Shown piece by piece: positions 25,828 through 34,377 of a stretch of DNA of 64,000 bases. The notes below the pieces were generated by a model. The model had not been told where the DNA came from. It saw only the letters and a list, made by a program, of their open reading frames with translations, and did not search any database. Origin of the DNA: Lachnospiraceae bacterium. GTDB lineage: Bacteria > Bacillota > Clostridia > Lachnospirales > Lachnospiraceae. The position numbers were made by a program, and so were the translations under genes. The stretch covers positions 62,001 through 126,000 of the forward strand of contig JAFQLS010000025.1 of assembly GCA_017396555.1 (NCBI GenBank), read 5' to 3'. The first letter of the stretch is position 1. Every line of letters begins with the position of its first letter.

Positions 25828-26307
25828 TTAATTTGGATATATTAGATGCTCATCTGTAATATCTGTAAGAACATTATCAAGATAACGTTGTGCAATATAC
25901 TTTGCCATAGGAAGATTAAGATCAAGGTAATTTCCGCAATCTTTGGCAGAAGCACCCGGAATATCTCCATTAAATTCACTGATAAATGTATACATATCTG
26001 TTATAAGAGGAACTATATCTTTAGACTCATAATCTCCTGCAAGGATGAGATAAAAGCCTGTTCTGCATCCCATTGGACCAAAATAAACGGTTTTTTCTGC
26101 AAATTCCGGATGATTTCTAAGGTAAGTAGCGCCAATGTGTTCTATTGTATGAATTTCTGCTGTATTCATAACCGGCTCAAAATTTGGTCTTGTCATCCTC
26201 AAATCAAATGTTGTTACAGTGCTATCGTTTACGATATCCTTTCTGGATACATAAATACCAGGTAGTAATCTGGTATGATCAATTGTAAAGCTTGCAATTT
26301 TTTCCAT
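25828..26307 (-). CDS. luxS: S-ribosylhomocysteine lyase LuxS
   Basis: Splits S-ribosylhomocysteine into homocysteine and DPD, the precursor of autoinducer-2. The metal motif H53-TIE-H57 is in AEIHTIEHIGATYLRN, the catalytic Cys81 in GPMGCRTGFYL, and a further metal-binding Cys in SAKDCGNY. Length is 159 residues. Paired with mtnN downstream and placed 21 bases after a tyrosine recombinase gene. Its main role may be methyl-group recycling rather than signalling; sequence cannot decide. Confidence 0.96.
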   Translation of the reverse strand: MEKIASFTIDHTRLLPGIYVSRKDIVNDSTVTTFDLRMTRPNFEPVMNTAEIHTIEHIGATYLRNHPEFAEKTVYFGPMGCRTGFYLILAGDYESKDIVPLITDMYTFISEFNGDIPGASAKDCGNYLDLNLPMAKYIAQRYLDNVLTDITDEHLIYPN

Positions 26308-26328
26308 AGTGATAAAATCCTTTCATTA

Positions 26329-27384
26329 CTAATTTTCTCTTAATTTAACAATGTTTCTTGCACCACGTTTACGTTCGTCTTCGAGTGCAGCATAGTGTTT
26401 CTTTGTTGTATTTACATCCTTGTGCCCAAGTACGTCGGCTACAAGGTAAATATCACCAGTTTCTTTGTAAAGATTTGTACCATAGGTACTTCTGAGCTTA
26501 TGTGGTGTAATATGCTTAACAGTAGTGACAAGCATAGAATATTTTTTTACTAGATTTTCAACACTTCTGACTCCCAGACGTTTGTTTTGCATTGATAAGA
26601 AAAAAGCGTTTTCATGTCCGGTCATAGGTGCAATCTTTATTCTTTGCTCAAAATATTGTGATAAAACCTCTTCAACTTCATCGCTGAAATAAATCATTGC
26701 TTCATATCCGCCTTTTCGTCTGACTTTGACACAAAAATTATTAAAATCAATATCATTAATATCTATTCCAACACATTCAGATACACGCATTCCGGTACCA
26801 AGTAGTAAGGAGAGCAGTGCTAAATCTCTTAGTTTTGTCTTATTATGATAGGTTTTTTGCTTATCCGTAAGATTTTCTCCACTTTCTACCTTATCAAGCA
26901 AATCTGCAACCTCATTAATATCAAGTCTGATAATTTCTTTTTCATGAAGCTTTGGCATCTTAACTATGGATGGAGGATTAGTTTTAATTCGTTCTTTTGA
27001 ATAGAAATAATTATAAAATGAACGTAATGAAGACATCTTACGTTTAATTGCTCGTTCGTTATTCGTATATTCAACGTCATTTTTTATATAATATTTTAAA
27101 TATTGCATATATTCTTCAATATCTACAGCCTGAATCTTATCAAGAATATCTACTGTGTACTGGGTTATTTCTTTACCTTCGCCATATAAGGTTTCATCGT
27201 GTATGTAGTCAAAGAAAACGCCTAAATCGTAAGCATATGCAATTTGTGTTCTGGAAGCTGTTACTTCATCAACTCCTCTAAAAAAGTCGCCACAGAACCT
27301 TGGAAGAGTCTTTAAATGCTCTCTAAGTTTTAATTGATTGTTTTTATTTACCTGTTCATGGTAATTATTTTGATTTATAGCCAT
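26329..27384 (-). CDS. Tyrosine recombinase, XerS-like
   Basis: Site-specific DNA recombinase. The N-terminal SAM-like DNA-binding region is about 150 residues. The catalytic set is complete: Arg in GTGMRVSECVGIDINDIDF, Lys in VRRKGGYEA, HKLR (HxxR), the late His in VLGHKDVNTT, and the nucleophile Tyr in KKHYAALEDE. The 351-residue length and the architecture, with a longer inter-domain segment and RDLALLSLLLGTGMR, resemble the single Xer recombinase XerS of streptococci more than XerC/XerD. It sits in an ordinary housekeeping operon, with no att sites or phage genes, so chromosome-dimer resolution is more likely than mobility (inference). Confidence 0.8.
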   Translation of the reverse strand: MAINQNNYHEQVNKNNQLKLREHLKTLPRFCGDFFRGVDEVTASRTQIAYAYDLGVFFDYIHDETLYGEGKEITQYTVDILDKIQAVDIEEYMQYLKYYIKNDVEYTNNERAIKRKMSSLRSFYNYFYSKERIKTNPPSIVKMPKLHEKEIIRLDINEVADLLDKVESGENLTDKQKTYHNKTKLRDLALLSLLLGTGMRVSECVGIDINDIDFNNFCVKVRRKGGYEAMIYFSDEVEEVLSQYFEQRIKIAPMTGHENAFFLSMQNKRLGVRSVENLVKKYSMLVTTVKHITPHKLRSTYGTNLYKETGDIYLVADVLGHKDVNTTKKHYAALEDERKRGARNIVKLREN

Positions 27385-27407
27385 TTAATTTATCTCCATT
27401 TCTTTTG

Positions 27408-28142
27408 TTATTTAAAGGGGAGTAGAGGTTGTGGCCATCCTTTAATATTTCCTGTTACAATTGCAGTAAAAAATCTTTCTTTTACACCCGGATTATCTAT
27501 ATTTATTTGTCTAATCAAATTTTTAACATATTCACGCCTGGTATGTCCGTCTGCAGGACAAGGGTTTTTAGCAACCGGTAATTCGTATTTGTTTTGAAAA
27601 CCGACAATATCAGATTCGGATAATAACATAAGCGGTCTTATTACTGTTAAATCCATTCTGTCAAGGTAAGTAACAGGGGAGAAGCAGTGGAATCGACCTT
27701 CATATATCAAAGATAACATCATAGTTTCAATAATATCATCTTTGTGATGTGCATATGCAATCTTATTACATCCAAGCTCTTTTGCCTTTTCATTTAAAGC
27801 GCCCTTTCGCATTTTTGCACATAATGAACAAGGATTTGTTTCTTTTCGTTCGTTAAAAATAACATCTCCGATTTCAGTTTTAACAATATGCAATTCAATA
27901 TCTAAAGAGTCACATAATTCTTGGATTTTATCAAAATTTTGTATATCAAATCCTAAATCTACTGAAATTGCAACTAAATCAAAAGCTTTTGGGTAAAATT
28001 TTTTCAATCCATGTAACGCGTATAATAAAGTTAAACTATCTTTACCACCAGAAACTCCAATTGCAATTTTGTCATTGTCCTTAATCATATCATAAGTCTC
28101 AAGAGCTCGTCTTGTATAACTATATAATTTTTGAATTTTCAT
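27408..28142 (-). CDS. ttcA: TtcA-like PP-loop ATPase, tRNA 2-thiolation
   Basis: PP-loop protein that activates tRNA cytidine-32 with ATP for sulfur insertion, or a close relative. The PP-loop is GVSGGKDSLTLL. The CxxC typical of TtcA appears in NPCSLCAKMRKGAL, with a third Cys in KNPCPADG, giving the usual three ligands of an iron-sulfur cluster. AYAHHKDDIIETMMLSL is another family motif. Length is 244 residues. First gene of the minus-strand run ttcA-recombinase-luxS-mtnN, driven by the promoter at 28202-28230. Confidence 0.82.
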   Translation of the reverse strand: MKIQKLYSYTRRALETYDMIKDNDKIAIGVSGGKDSLTLLYALHGLKKFYPKAFDLVAISVDLGFDIQNFDKIQELCDSLDIELHIVKTEIGDVIFNERKETNPCSLCAKMRKGALNEKAKELGCNKIAYAHHKDDIIETMMLSLIYEGRFHCFSPVTYLDRMDLTVIRPLMLLSESDIVGFQNKYELPVAKNPCPADGHTRREYVKNLIRQINIDNPGVKERFFTAIVTGNIKGWPQPLLPFK

Positions 28143-28178
28143 AAAATGATGAAATCCTTTCTATAATAAAATAAAAAA

Positions 28179-28218
28179 AGATAATACGGAATAATAAGCT
28201 AATTATACCATATTATCT
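28179..28218 (-). terminator. Terminator of the psd operon, enclosing the ttcA -10 element
   Basis: Read on the minus strand, AGATAATATGG and CCGTATTATCT pair (one mismatch) and are followed by seven T and more AT. The loop contains TATAAT, the -10 of the downstream promoter. Confidence 0.75.
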
Positions 28219-28230
28219 GATTTATGTCCA
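28202..28230 (-). promoter_or_regulatory. Sigma-A promoter for ttcA-recombinase-luxS-mtnN
   Basis: On the minus strand, TGGACA (28225-28230), a 17-base spacer, and TATAAT (28202-28207), with TG one base before the -10. The -35 directly abuts the psd stop codon. Confidence 0.8.
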
Positions 28231-29121
28231 CTAACTATTCGTTAAACTATGGTTTTGCGAATAGTTACATCCGATACACTCTCCCATTTTAACCTTAGTT
28301 TCAACGCCTAATGCTGTATTTTCTAATATATCAGTATCAATTTTAACATTGTCTTTATTAGTTATTAATACAATTGTTGAGCCACCATATTCAAACATAC
28401 CTTTTTCTTCGCCACGTTTAAATCTATGTTTGTTATGATGATTTTTGATTCTGCCGACTAACAATGCGCCAACTTCAATTTGAATAACATCTCCGAAATT
28501 TTTAGTATGTAACAATGTATATTCACGACTGTTTTCAGCATAGATTTTTGCATATTCAGTTGCAATTGGATTAACTGTGTGTAAAATACCAGAGATAAAA
28601 CGATTACTAGTTTTACATCCATCGTCTATATAACAATATCTGTGATAATCATCAACACTTAACCGTAATATAGTTATGTTACCTTGTTTGTATCTTTCTG
28701 CTAATTTTTTATCCTTAAGTAATGATGCAACCGTATATTTTGTGTTTTTTATAATAAATGTTGCATCTGGTTCAATATCATAGGATAATACCTTACAATC
28801 ACATGGACTTATAAGATGTTTTGGAGTTCTATCTATTTCTCTCATACCTTCCTTGATTTGTCTTGTAAAGCAATCGTTAAAGCATTCAAAACCTTCCATT
28901 ATATATTGATTTCTATCAATATTGTTACTGTTTAAAAATGGTTCAATTAAAAACTTAGATAAACTGGAATCAAGAAATTTCCCGGCAATTTTAGATAATA
29001 CGGGTTGTGTTAGAATTTTTAGAGAAAACCTGCCTATGGCTGAACCATATAATTTCTTCAACAATTCATCCTGGCTAGTTGTTTCAATATGTTCAATTCC
29101 ATCTCTTGTTCTGTAATTCAT
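28231..29121 (-). CDS. psd: Phosphatidylserine decarboxylase
   Basis: Membrane-associated pyruvoyl enzyme that converts phosphatidylserine to phosphatidylethanolamine. The self-cleavage site GGST, whose Ser becomes the pyruvoyl group, lies in KGMFEYGGSTIVLI. VDDYHRYCYIDDG and HTVNP contain the conserved Asp/His charge-relay residues. Length is 296 residues, full size for the Psd-II-like bacterial form. It lies 15 bases downstream of pssA, so the two last steps of PE synthesis are encoded together. Confidence 0.92.
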   Translation of the reverse strand: MNYRTRDGIEHIETTSQDELLKKLYGSAIGRFSLKILTQPVLSKIAGKFLDSSLSKFLIEPFLNSNNIDRNQYIMEGFECFNDCFTRQIKEGMREIDRTPKHLISPCDCKVLSYDIEPDATFIIKNTKYTVASLLKDKKLAERYKQGNITILRLSVDDYHRYCYIDDGCKTSNRFISGILHTVNPIATEYAKIYAENSREYTLLHTKNFGDVIQIEVGALLVGRIKNHHNKHRFKRGEEKGMFEYGGSTIVLITNKDNVKIDTDILENTALGVETKVKMGECIGCNYSQNHSLTNS

Positions 29122-29136
29122 TAGAAATCTCCTTGA

Positions 29137-29805
29137 TTAATATAAAATAATGTATCCTGCAATAATAATAATTGCACTTAATACAATGAATAATACTCCT
29201 CTATTACTTGGTTTTCTTATTTTAAAATCATAAACAAATAAAAATCCTACAATTAATAAAATAACGTTCATAAAAATAGCATACATGGTCTGATTTGTTG
29301 CAGCTTCAATATATTTCTTAAGCAAGAAAATAATAGGAAGGATAATTGCTATAGTGGTTACAGGTAAACCTTGATAATTCTTTCGATTTTCAGAGGTTTG
29401 ACGCTGTCTCTCCTCTTCCACTACATTAAAATAACCAAGTCTTGCAACAGCTGCTACTGAAAAATAAGCAGATACAAAAGAACCGAAAATTAATAAAGGT
29501 GTTGAATTTGTTATCATATTATCAACAGCCATTTTAGTAACGGCATAATTAAACATTGAAGGAAAGACACCAAAACAGATAACATCACTTAATGAATCAA
29601 TCTGAATACCAAATACTTTTTCTCTATCTGTTCTGTTCTTTTTTGTTCTGGCAACTTTACCATCAAACATATCACAACCACCTGATATCATAAGTAAAAT
29701 TATAGCCATTGGTAAATTACCTTCCATTATTTGTGTGATTCCAAGAACTGCCGACATAACTGCCATATATGTAAGTATTACTGTATAATTATAAAATCCT
29801 ATCAT
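29137..29805 (-). CDS. pssA: CDP-diacylglycerol-serine O-phosphatidyltransferase
   Basis: Integral membrane enzyme making phosphatidylserine from CDP-diacylglycerol and serine. The CDP-alcohol phosphotransferase motif is complete: SGGCDMFDGKVARTKK followed by FGIQIDSLSDVICFG, with the spaced Asp residues. Several hydrophobic helices follow to the C-terminus. Length is 222 residues. It lies between a flippase-like gene and psd, which uses its product. Confidence 0.92.
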   Translation of the reverse strand: MIGFYNYTVILTYMAVMSAVLGITQIMEGNLPMAIILLMISGGCDMFDGKVARTKKNRTDREKVFGIQIDSLSDVICFGVFPSMFNYAVTKMAVDNMITNSTPLLIFGSFVSAYFSVAAVARLGYFNVVEEERQRQTSENRKNYQGLPVTTIAIILPIIFLLKKYIEAATNQTMYAIFMNVILLIVGFLFVYDFKIRKPSNRGVLFIVLSAIIIIAGYIILY

Positions 29806-29806
29806 A

Positions 29807-30862
29807 TTATTCTCCTATTGATTTCGTATTTTTCTTTCTTTTCATTGTAAATTGTGCGTATGCTGTTACAATTGCACCTAAAATTATTAATGCATAATGA
29901 GTAATACCTCTGCTAAGTAATAATCCTGGCAAAACATAATCAGCAGTAAAAATCGAGCTAAACAAAATAATAAATATACTTTCGCTTGCACCTAATCCTC
30001 CCGGTAATGGAAGAATATCAACTGATAGTGCAATCATTGTCTGTAATGTAACTATCTGATAAGCACTTGTTCCACTTAAACCAAATGAACGATAAACTAA
30101 ATATGTTACAAAAAACAGGCATAATCTTTGAAATACTGTAATAACAAATGTATTTAAAAATACAACCTTGTGAGTTTTTAAGTAATCCGCACAGGATTCA
30201 TATTTTTTAATCCCTTTTAATATATTGTGTGATAATTCGCAATAATTTCTAATAATCCTATGTCGTCCAAGAAAAACAACTGGTGCAACAAGTACCTTCT
30301 TAGCAAATGATTGCTTAAAAATCACAAAAAACAAAAACATAACCACAAAGATATTTATAATTATACCAAATAAAAGTATAAACTCAATACCCTTCATATA
30401 TTGCATAACAAAGCTAAATTCAGTTGCAAACATAAATAAGCCAAGTATCAATAATACCGATTTGTATACTATAGTAATAATCATTAAAACAATACTGGAT
30501 ATGGATATTTTAATCCCATCATTTTTCATATAGTATAACTGAGCCGGTTGCCCTCCTGATGCCGAAGGGGTAATGGCACTAACAAAAAAACCTACAAAAG
30601 AATACTTAATACAAGTTCTAAATCTCACTTTACATGAAAAAGTATTCATAAGATAATTTATAATAACGGATTCACTACAAACAAATGTTAACATCATCAA
30701 AAAACCTATTATTAAATATATGGGATTGGCTAATGTTATATAACTGAATATAGTATCCATTTCTTCATCTTTAAATATCATATATACAGTAACTGCTGAT
30801 AATACAATTATAAATATTGCATTAAATATGTAGCTACCATATTTTTTTAACATAACATTCAA
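29807..30862 (-). CDS. Flippase-like membrane protein, LPG synthase TM domain/YbhN family
   Basis: Polytopic protein with about eight membrane helices, of the UPF0104 family related to the transmembrane half of MprF. Typical features are SVIINYLMNTFSCKVRFRTCIKYSFVGFFVSAITPSASGGQPAQLYYMKNDGI (start SVIINYL) and the C-terminal DILPLPGGLGASESIFIILF. No MprF synthase domain is attached. It starts two bases after pssA in reading order, so it may handle a lipid made or modified by the neighbouring enzymes (inference). Confidence 0.85.
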   Translation of the reverse strand: MNVMLKKYGSYIFNAIFIIVLSAVTVYMIFKDEEMDTIFSYITLANPIYLIIGFLMMLTFVCSESVIINYLMNTFSCKVRFRTCIKYSFVGFFVSAITPSASGGQPAQLYYMKNDGIKISISSIVLMIITIVYKSVLLILGLFMFATEFSFVMQYMKGIEFILLFGIIINIFVVMFLFFVIFKQSFAKKVLVAPVVFLGRHRIIRNYCELSHNILKGIKKYESCADYLKTHKVVFLNTFVITVFQRLCLFFVTYLVYRSFGLSGTSAYQIVTLQTMIALSVDILPLPGGLGASESIFIILFSSIFTADYVLPGLLLSRGITHYALIILGAIVTAYAQFTMKRKKNTKSIGE

Positions 30863-30885
30863 AACATAACTCTTCCTTTGTAATT

Positions 30886-31500
30886 TTATTTTTTGATGTA
30901 GTATTCAAGTAAATCAACACATCCATCAATTCCTAACACACTACTATTAAATGTTAAATCATAATTAACGGAATTGCCCCATTTTTTATTAGTATAATAA
31001 TTATAATAGCTTGAACGTTTCTTATCAGTCTTGGTTATAAGATCTTTTGCCCCACTTTCGTTTAGACGATAAGTATTCATAACTCGTTCAATTCTATCAT
31101 TCATATTTCCATGTACAAAAATACTAGAAAAATCAATGTGACCTTCTAAAGCATAATCAGCACATCTTCCAACAATAACACATGAACCTTCCATCGCAAT
31201 TTTTCGTATTGCATCAAATTGAGCTAAAAAAACTCTTTGATTAATTGGCATATCAACATATGTTGGTGTACCATATCCCATCGCATAGGTATCCATAACT
31301 AATGAATAAAGAAAACTATTAGTAGGTTTTTCATCATGCATCTCAAAGATATTTTCGCTCAAACCACTTTCTCGTGCAGCAATGGCTAATAACTCTTTGT
31401 CATAAAAAGCAATTCCCATCTTTTGAGCAAAACGTTTACCAATTTCTCTTCCGCCACTTCCGAACTGTCTGCCTATAGTGACAACAATATGTTTATCCAT
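30886..31500 (-). CDS. Cytidylate kinase-like protein
   Basis: P-loop nucleoside kinase-like protein of the AAA_26/cytidylate-kinase-like family. The P-loop is GRQFGSGGREIGKRFA; FYDKELLAIAARESGLS is the usual following motif, and VIVGRCADYAL and the C-terminal YDLTFNSSVLGIDGCVDLL are family hallmarks. The true substrate is not known; these proteins are distinct from Cmk. The start at 31500 (MDKHIVVTIG) follows GGAGG; earlier in-frame codons lie in the promoter region. Length is 204 residues. Confidence 0.85.
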   Translation of the reverse strand: MDKHIVVTIGRQFGSGGREIGKRFAQKMGIAFYDKELLAIAARESGLSENIFEMHDEKPTNSFLYSLVMDTYAMGYGTPTYVDMPINQRVFLAQFDAIRKIAMEGSCVIVGRCADYALEGHIDFSSIFVHGNMNDRIERVMNTYRLNESGAKDLITKTDKKRSSYYNYYTNKKWGNSVNYDLTFNSSVLGIDGCVDLLEYYIKK

Positions 31501-31537
31501 AAAAAACCTCCATTTCTTTATAATTAACACCCTATAT

Positions 31538-31566
31538 ATTATAGTAAAAAAATCGACAAAAAACAA
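31538..31566 (-). promoter_or_regulatory. Promoter for the cytidylate kinase-like/phospholipid genes
   Basis: Minus-strand TTGTTT (31561-31566), a 17-base spacer, and TATAAT (31538-31543), in the 73-base gap after rluD. It could drive the kinase-like gene, the flippase-like gene, pssA and psd together. Confidence 0.65.
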
Positions 31567-31573
31567 CAGTTTA

Positions 31574-32485
31574 TTATTTTGGCAAGACATTTAATAAATG
31601 TTTAAAATAATCAGGTAACTCTGAATCAAAGAAAACTTCTTCTTTTGTTGTAGGATGTATAAATCCTAATGTTTTCGCGTGTAATGTCTGACCTGTCAGC
31701 TTGTAAGGACATTTAGCAGAACCATAAACTGTATCTCCAAGCAAAGGATGTTTAATGCTAGACATATGAACTCGAATCTGATGAGTTCTTCCGGTCTTTA
31801 ATTCACATTCAATATACGTATGATTTTTAAATCTTTCAATAACTCTGTAATGTGTAGTAGCATCCTTGCCGCCATTTTTAACAATCGTCATTTTTAGACG
31901 GTTATTAGGGTCCCTGCCTATTGGAGCTACAATTGTTCCTTCATCCTCTTTTATTACTCCATTTACTATGGCATGATAACATCTTTTAACTGAATGACAT
32001 TTTAATTGTTCAGATATAAAAATATGTGATAAATCATTTTTGCATACAACTAAAAGACCGGTTGTATCCATATCGATTCTATGAACAATTCCTGGCCTTA
32101 AAACTCCGTTGATTCCTGATAAATTATCTTTACAGTGATACATAAGAGCGTTCACAAGTGTATTATTATAATGTCCGGCAGCAGGGTGTACCACCATTTG
32201 TTTTGGCTTATTAATAATAATAAAGTCATTATCCTCATATACAATATCAAGCGGTATATTTTCAGGCATTACATCAAGTTCTACAGGTGCCGGAATATCT
32301 ATAAATATTACATCACCAGACACCAATTTATAATTAGCTTTACATATTTCATCAAAAACCTTGACATTATTAGACTTAATTAACTTTTGTATATATGATC
32401 TGGAAATATCATCTAATTGCTCAGAAAGATATTTATCTATTCTTTCATCAGCATATTCTTCTGATACATTAAAAACTCTAATCAC
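31574..32485 (-). CDS. rluD: RluD-like 23S rRNA pseudouridine synthase
   Basis: S4 domain at the N-terminus (RIDKYLSEQLDDISRSYIQKLIKSNNVKV) and RluA-type catalytic domain with GIVHRIDMDTTGLLVVCKND, containing the nucleophilic Asp, and TGRTHQIRVHMSSIKHPLLGD. Length is 303 residues. It follows lspA by four bases, the classic Firmicute pair lspA-rluD (ylyB), so it is probably the YlyB/RluD orthologue rather than the paralogue at 5.6 kb. Confidence 0.9.
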   Translation of the reverse strand: MIRVFNVSEEYADERIDKYLSEQLDDISRSYIQKLIKSNNVKVFDEICKANYKLVSGDVIFIDIPAPVELDVMPENIPLDIVYEDNDFIIINKPKQMVVHPAAGHYNNTLVNALMYHCKDNLSGINGVLRPGIVHRIDMDTTGLLVVCKNDLSHIFISEQLKCHSVKRCYHAIVNGVIKEDEGTIVAPIGRDPNNRLKMTIVKNGGKDATTHYRVIERFKNHTYIECELKTGRTHQIRVHMSSIKHPLLGDTVYGSAKCPYKLTGQTLHAKTLGFIHPTTKEEVFFDSELPDYFKHLLNVLPK

Positions 32486-32489
32486 AAAA

Positions 32490-33008
32490 TCATACCTTTC
32501 TTTTTTTCTTTAGACTAAAAATATTATTTAACTCATCTTCTGAAAACTTAAATAACATCATAAATAATAAAGCTATAACCGATATAGTAACATAGCAATC
32601 TGCAACATTAAATACAGGAAAGTCAATTAACTTAAAATATAAAAAATCAACAACATATCCTTTACTCACTCTATCGATTAAGTTTCCTAAAGCTCCGGAA
32701 GCAAGTATAGTGAATAATATCTGCAAAACTGTATATTTTTTATCATCATATTTTTCGATTTTTATAATCAAAAATATGATACAAATAAGTATAACAACAG
32801 TTATTATGGTAAAGAAAGAAATCTTTCCGCTTAATATCCCCCATGCTGCACCTCTGTTTTCAAGATAAAACAATTCAAAAACACCATCTATAAGAGGAAT
32901 GCTTCCTTTTTTTAAATTTTTAACAGCTAAAATCTTACTAAATTGATCAAACAATGTAAGTAAACTAAATGTAATTATTAAAATTAAATATTTGGTTCTT
33001 TTTTTCAT
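32490..33008 (-). CDS. lspA: Lipoprotein signal peptidase LspA
   Basis: Aspartic membrane protease that cleaves prolipoprotein signal peptides. Four hydrophobic helices are visible. The family motifs are NRGAAWGIL, SGALGNLIDRVSKGYVVDF (catalytic D121) and PVFNVADCYVTI (catalytic D137). Length is 172 residues. In the division/envelope cluster between ylmH and rluD. Confidence 0.95.
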   Translation of the reverse strand: MKKRTKYLILIITFSLLTLFDQFSKILAVKNLKKGSIPLIDGVFELFYLENRGAAWGILSGKISFFTIITVVILICIIFLIIKIEKYDDKKYTVLQILFTILASGALGNLIDRVSKGYVVDFLYFKLIDFPVFNVADCYVTISVIALLFMMLFKFSEDELNNIFSLKKKRKV

Positions 33009-33036
33009 TAATATAATTCCTTAATATAATTTATAG

Positions 33037-33792
33037 TTAATATTTACTCAAAGATATCATAAGTCTGTTTTTCTTGGTTGTTGTTATGACATTATTAAAA
33101 ATAAACCTTCCAAGTCCTCTAACAGATACAATATCCTTTTCTTTTAAAGTATAGCTATTCGAATTTACGAGTTTAGAATTAACAAACACTTTACTCTGAC
33201 TAATGTATTCTGTAGCTCTACCTCTTGAAATATTATATGCAACAGAAATAACAGAATCTAGTCTGTTAGAAGATATAAAACCTGTTATTTCTGTTAATAA
33301 AGGCTTTATATTAGTTAATTCATCCAGACATATTTTTTCGGTTGTAACCATTGTATGCTTGATTTTTAAAAGATTTTCCAATATATATGAACTGATAGAA
33401 TTTAAACAAATTATATATGCAATGTTGTCATCAATTAGAATATCTCCTAACACATTTCTATTTATTCCAAGATTCATTAACGCACCCAGATAATCTCTGT
33501 GTGTTAATGAATCAGAAAACTTAAGATTAATCGGTCTGCATTTAATTGCAACAATTGGTATATCATTTGAACCATAGTAATCTGTTGGCTCAAATATAAA
33601 TATTTTTCTCTCAGCATAATTATACCCCCCAAATAATAAATAATTAACGGGAGGTAAATTAGATTTATTTGCTAAGAAAATATCCTGTTCGTTCAAATTT
33701 AAAAAATCTGAATATTCAGGTCTGCCTGACATATAAGCACGTCTCGCAAGATCAAGCAATCTGTTTAATAGAAATTGTTCTTCTTTTGTCAT
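33037..33792 (-). CDS. ylmH: YlmH-like S4-domain RNA-binding protein
   Basis: YlmH family protein with an N-terminal region (SDFLNLNEQDI, GGYNYAERKIFIFEP) and a C-terminal S4 domain (GRATEYISQSKVFVNSKLVNSNSYTLKEKDIVSVRGLGRF). Family members in Bacillus bind ribosomes and help rescue stalled peptidyl-tRNA; the gene travels with division genes. Length is 251 residues. It lies between sepF and lspA; the ylmG and divIVA genes found beside it in Bacillus are missing here. Confidence 0.88.
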   Translation of the reverse strand: MTKEEQFLLNRLLDLARRAYMSGRPEYSDFLNLNEQDIFLANKSNLPPVNYLLFGGYNYAERKIFIFEPTDYYGSNDIPIVAIKCRPINLKFSDSLTHRDYLGALMNLGINRNVLGDILIDDNIAYIICLNSISSYILENLLKIKHTMVTTEKICLDELTNIKPLLTEITGFISSNRLDSVISVAYNISRGRATEYISQSKVFVNSKLVNSNSYTLKEKDIVSVRGLGRFIFNNVITTTKKNRLMISLSKY

Positions 33793-33817
33793 TATACTAC
33801 TCTCTTAGAATTAATAA

Positions 33818-34348
33818 TTAAATAGATGTCATATTAACATCATCATCAAAGAATTCCTGAAAATCTCCGGAAATATCCACTGTAGGTGGTGTAATAATAA
33901 AGATATATTTTGATACTTTACGTAAATTACCATTCATTGCATAACATGAACCGGATGCAAAGTCAATTATTCTTTGAGCAACATCAAATGGTATTCCCTC
34001 AATATTAATAATAACCGCTCTACCTGTTAATAAGGTATCTGTAATTTCGACCTCATCACCAATGCTGGTTGGTTTAATAACACAAACTTCCATATCTCCT
34101 GCATTTTTTTTACGCATAGGTATAACTTTTTGCTGTGGACGCTGACGCTGAACCGGTTTTGATGCCGGAACTTCTGCTTTTTCAGGCTTTATTTCCTGAA
34201 TTTCAGCAGTTCTTCTGCGTGGAGCAACTTCTTTTGCCTTTTTCTTAGGAGGCATGTAATCATCTTCATCCATTTCTAAATCATCATCATATTCCTCATC
34301 ATCTTCAGTTAATCTTAAAAAGTTCATAAACTTATCTGATAATCCCAT
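33818..34348 (-). CDS. sepF: Cell division protein SepF
   Basis: FtsZ-tethering protein that forms rings on the membrane. The N-terminal MGLSDKFMNFLRLTED is the usual short amphipathic membrane-binding helix. A long acidic then basic/proline linker follows (DDEEYDDDLEMDEDD, then KKKAKEVAPRRRTAE and PASKPVQRQRPQQK), and the SepF core starts near residue 85 (VCVIKPTSIGDEVEITDTLL to the end). Length is 176 residues. Lies between yggS and ylmH. Confidence 0.93.
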   Translation of the reverse strand: MGLSDKFMNFLRLTEDDEEYDDDLEMDEDDYMPPKKKAKEVAPRRRTAEIQEIKPEKAEVPASKPVQRQRPQQKVIPMRKKNAGDMEVCVIKPTSIGDEVEITDTLLTGRAVIINIEGIPFDVAQRIIDFASGSCYAMNGNLRKVSKYIFIITPPTVDISGDFQEFFDDDVNMTSI

Positions 34349-34377
34349 TTTAAATCTCCTTATATATAATGTTATAT

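Noticed and set aside
26329-27384. Integrase of a mobile element
   Set aside because: No excisionase, phage or conjugation genes, no tRNA or direct repeats nearby, and the gene lies in a housekeeping operon.
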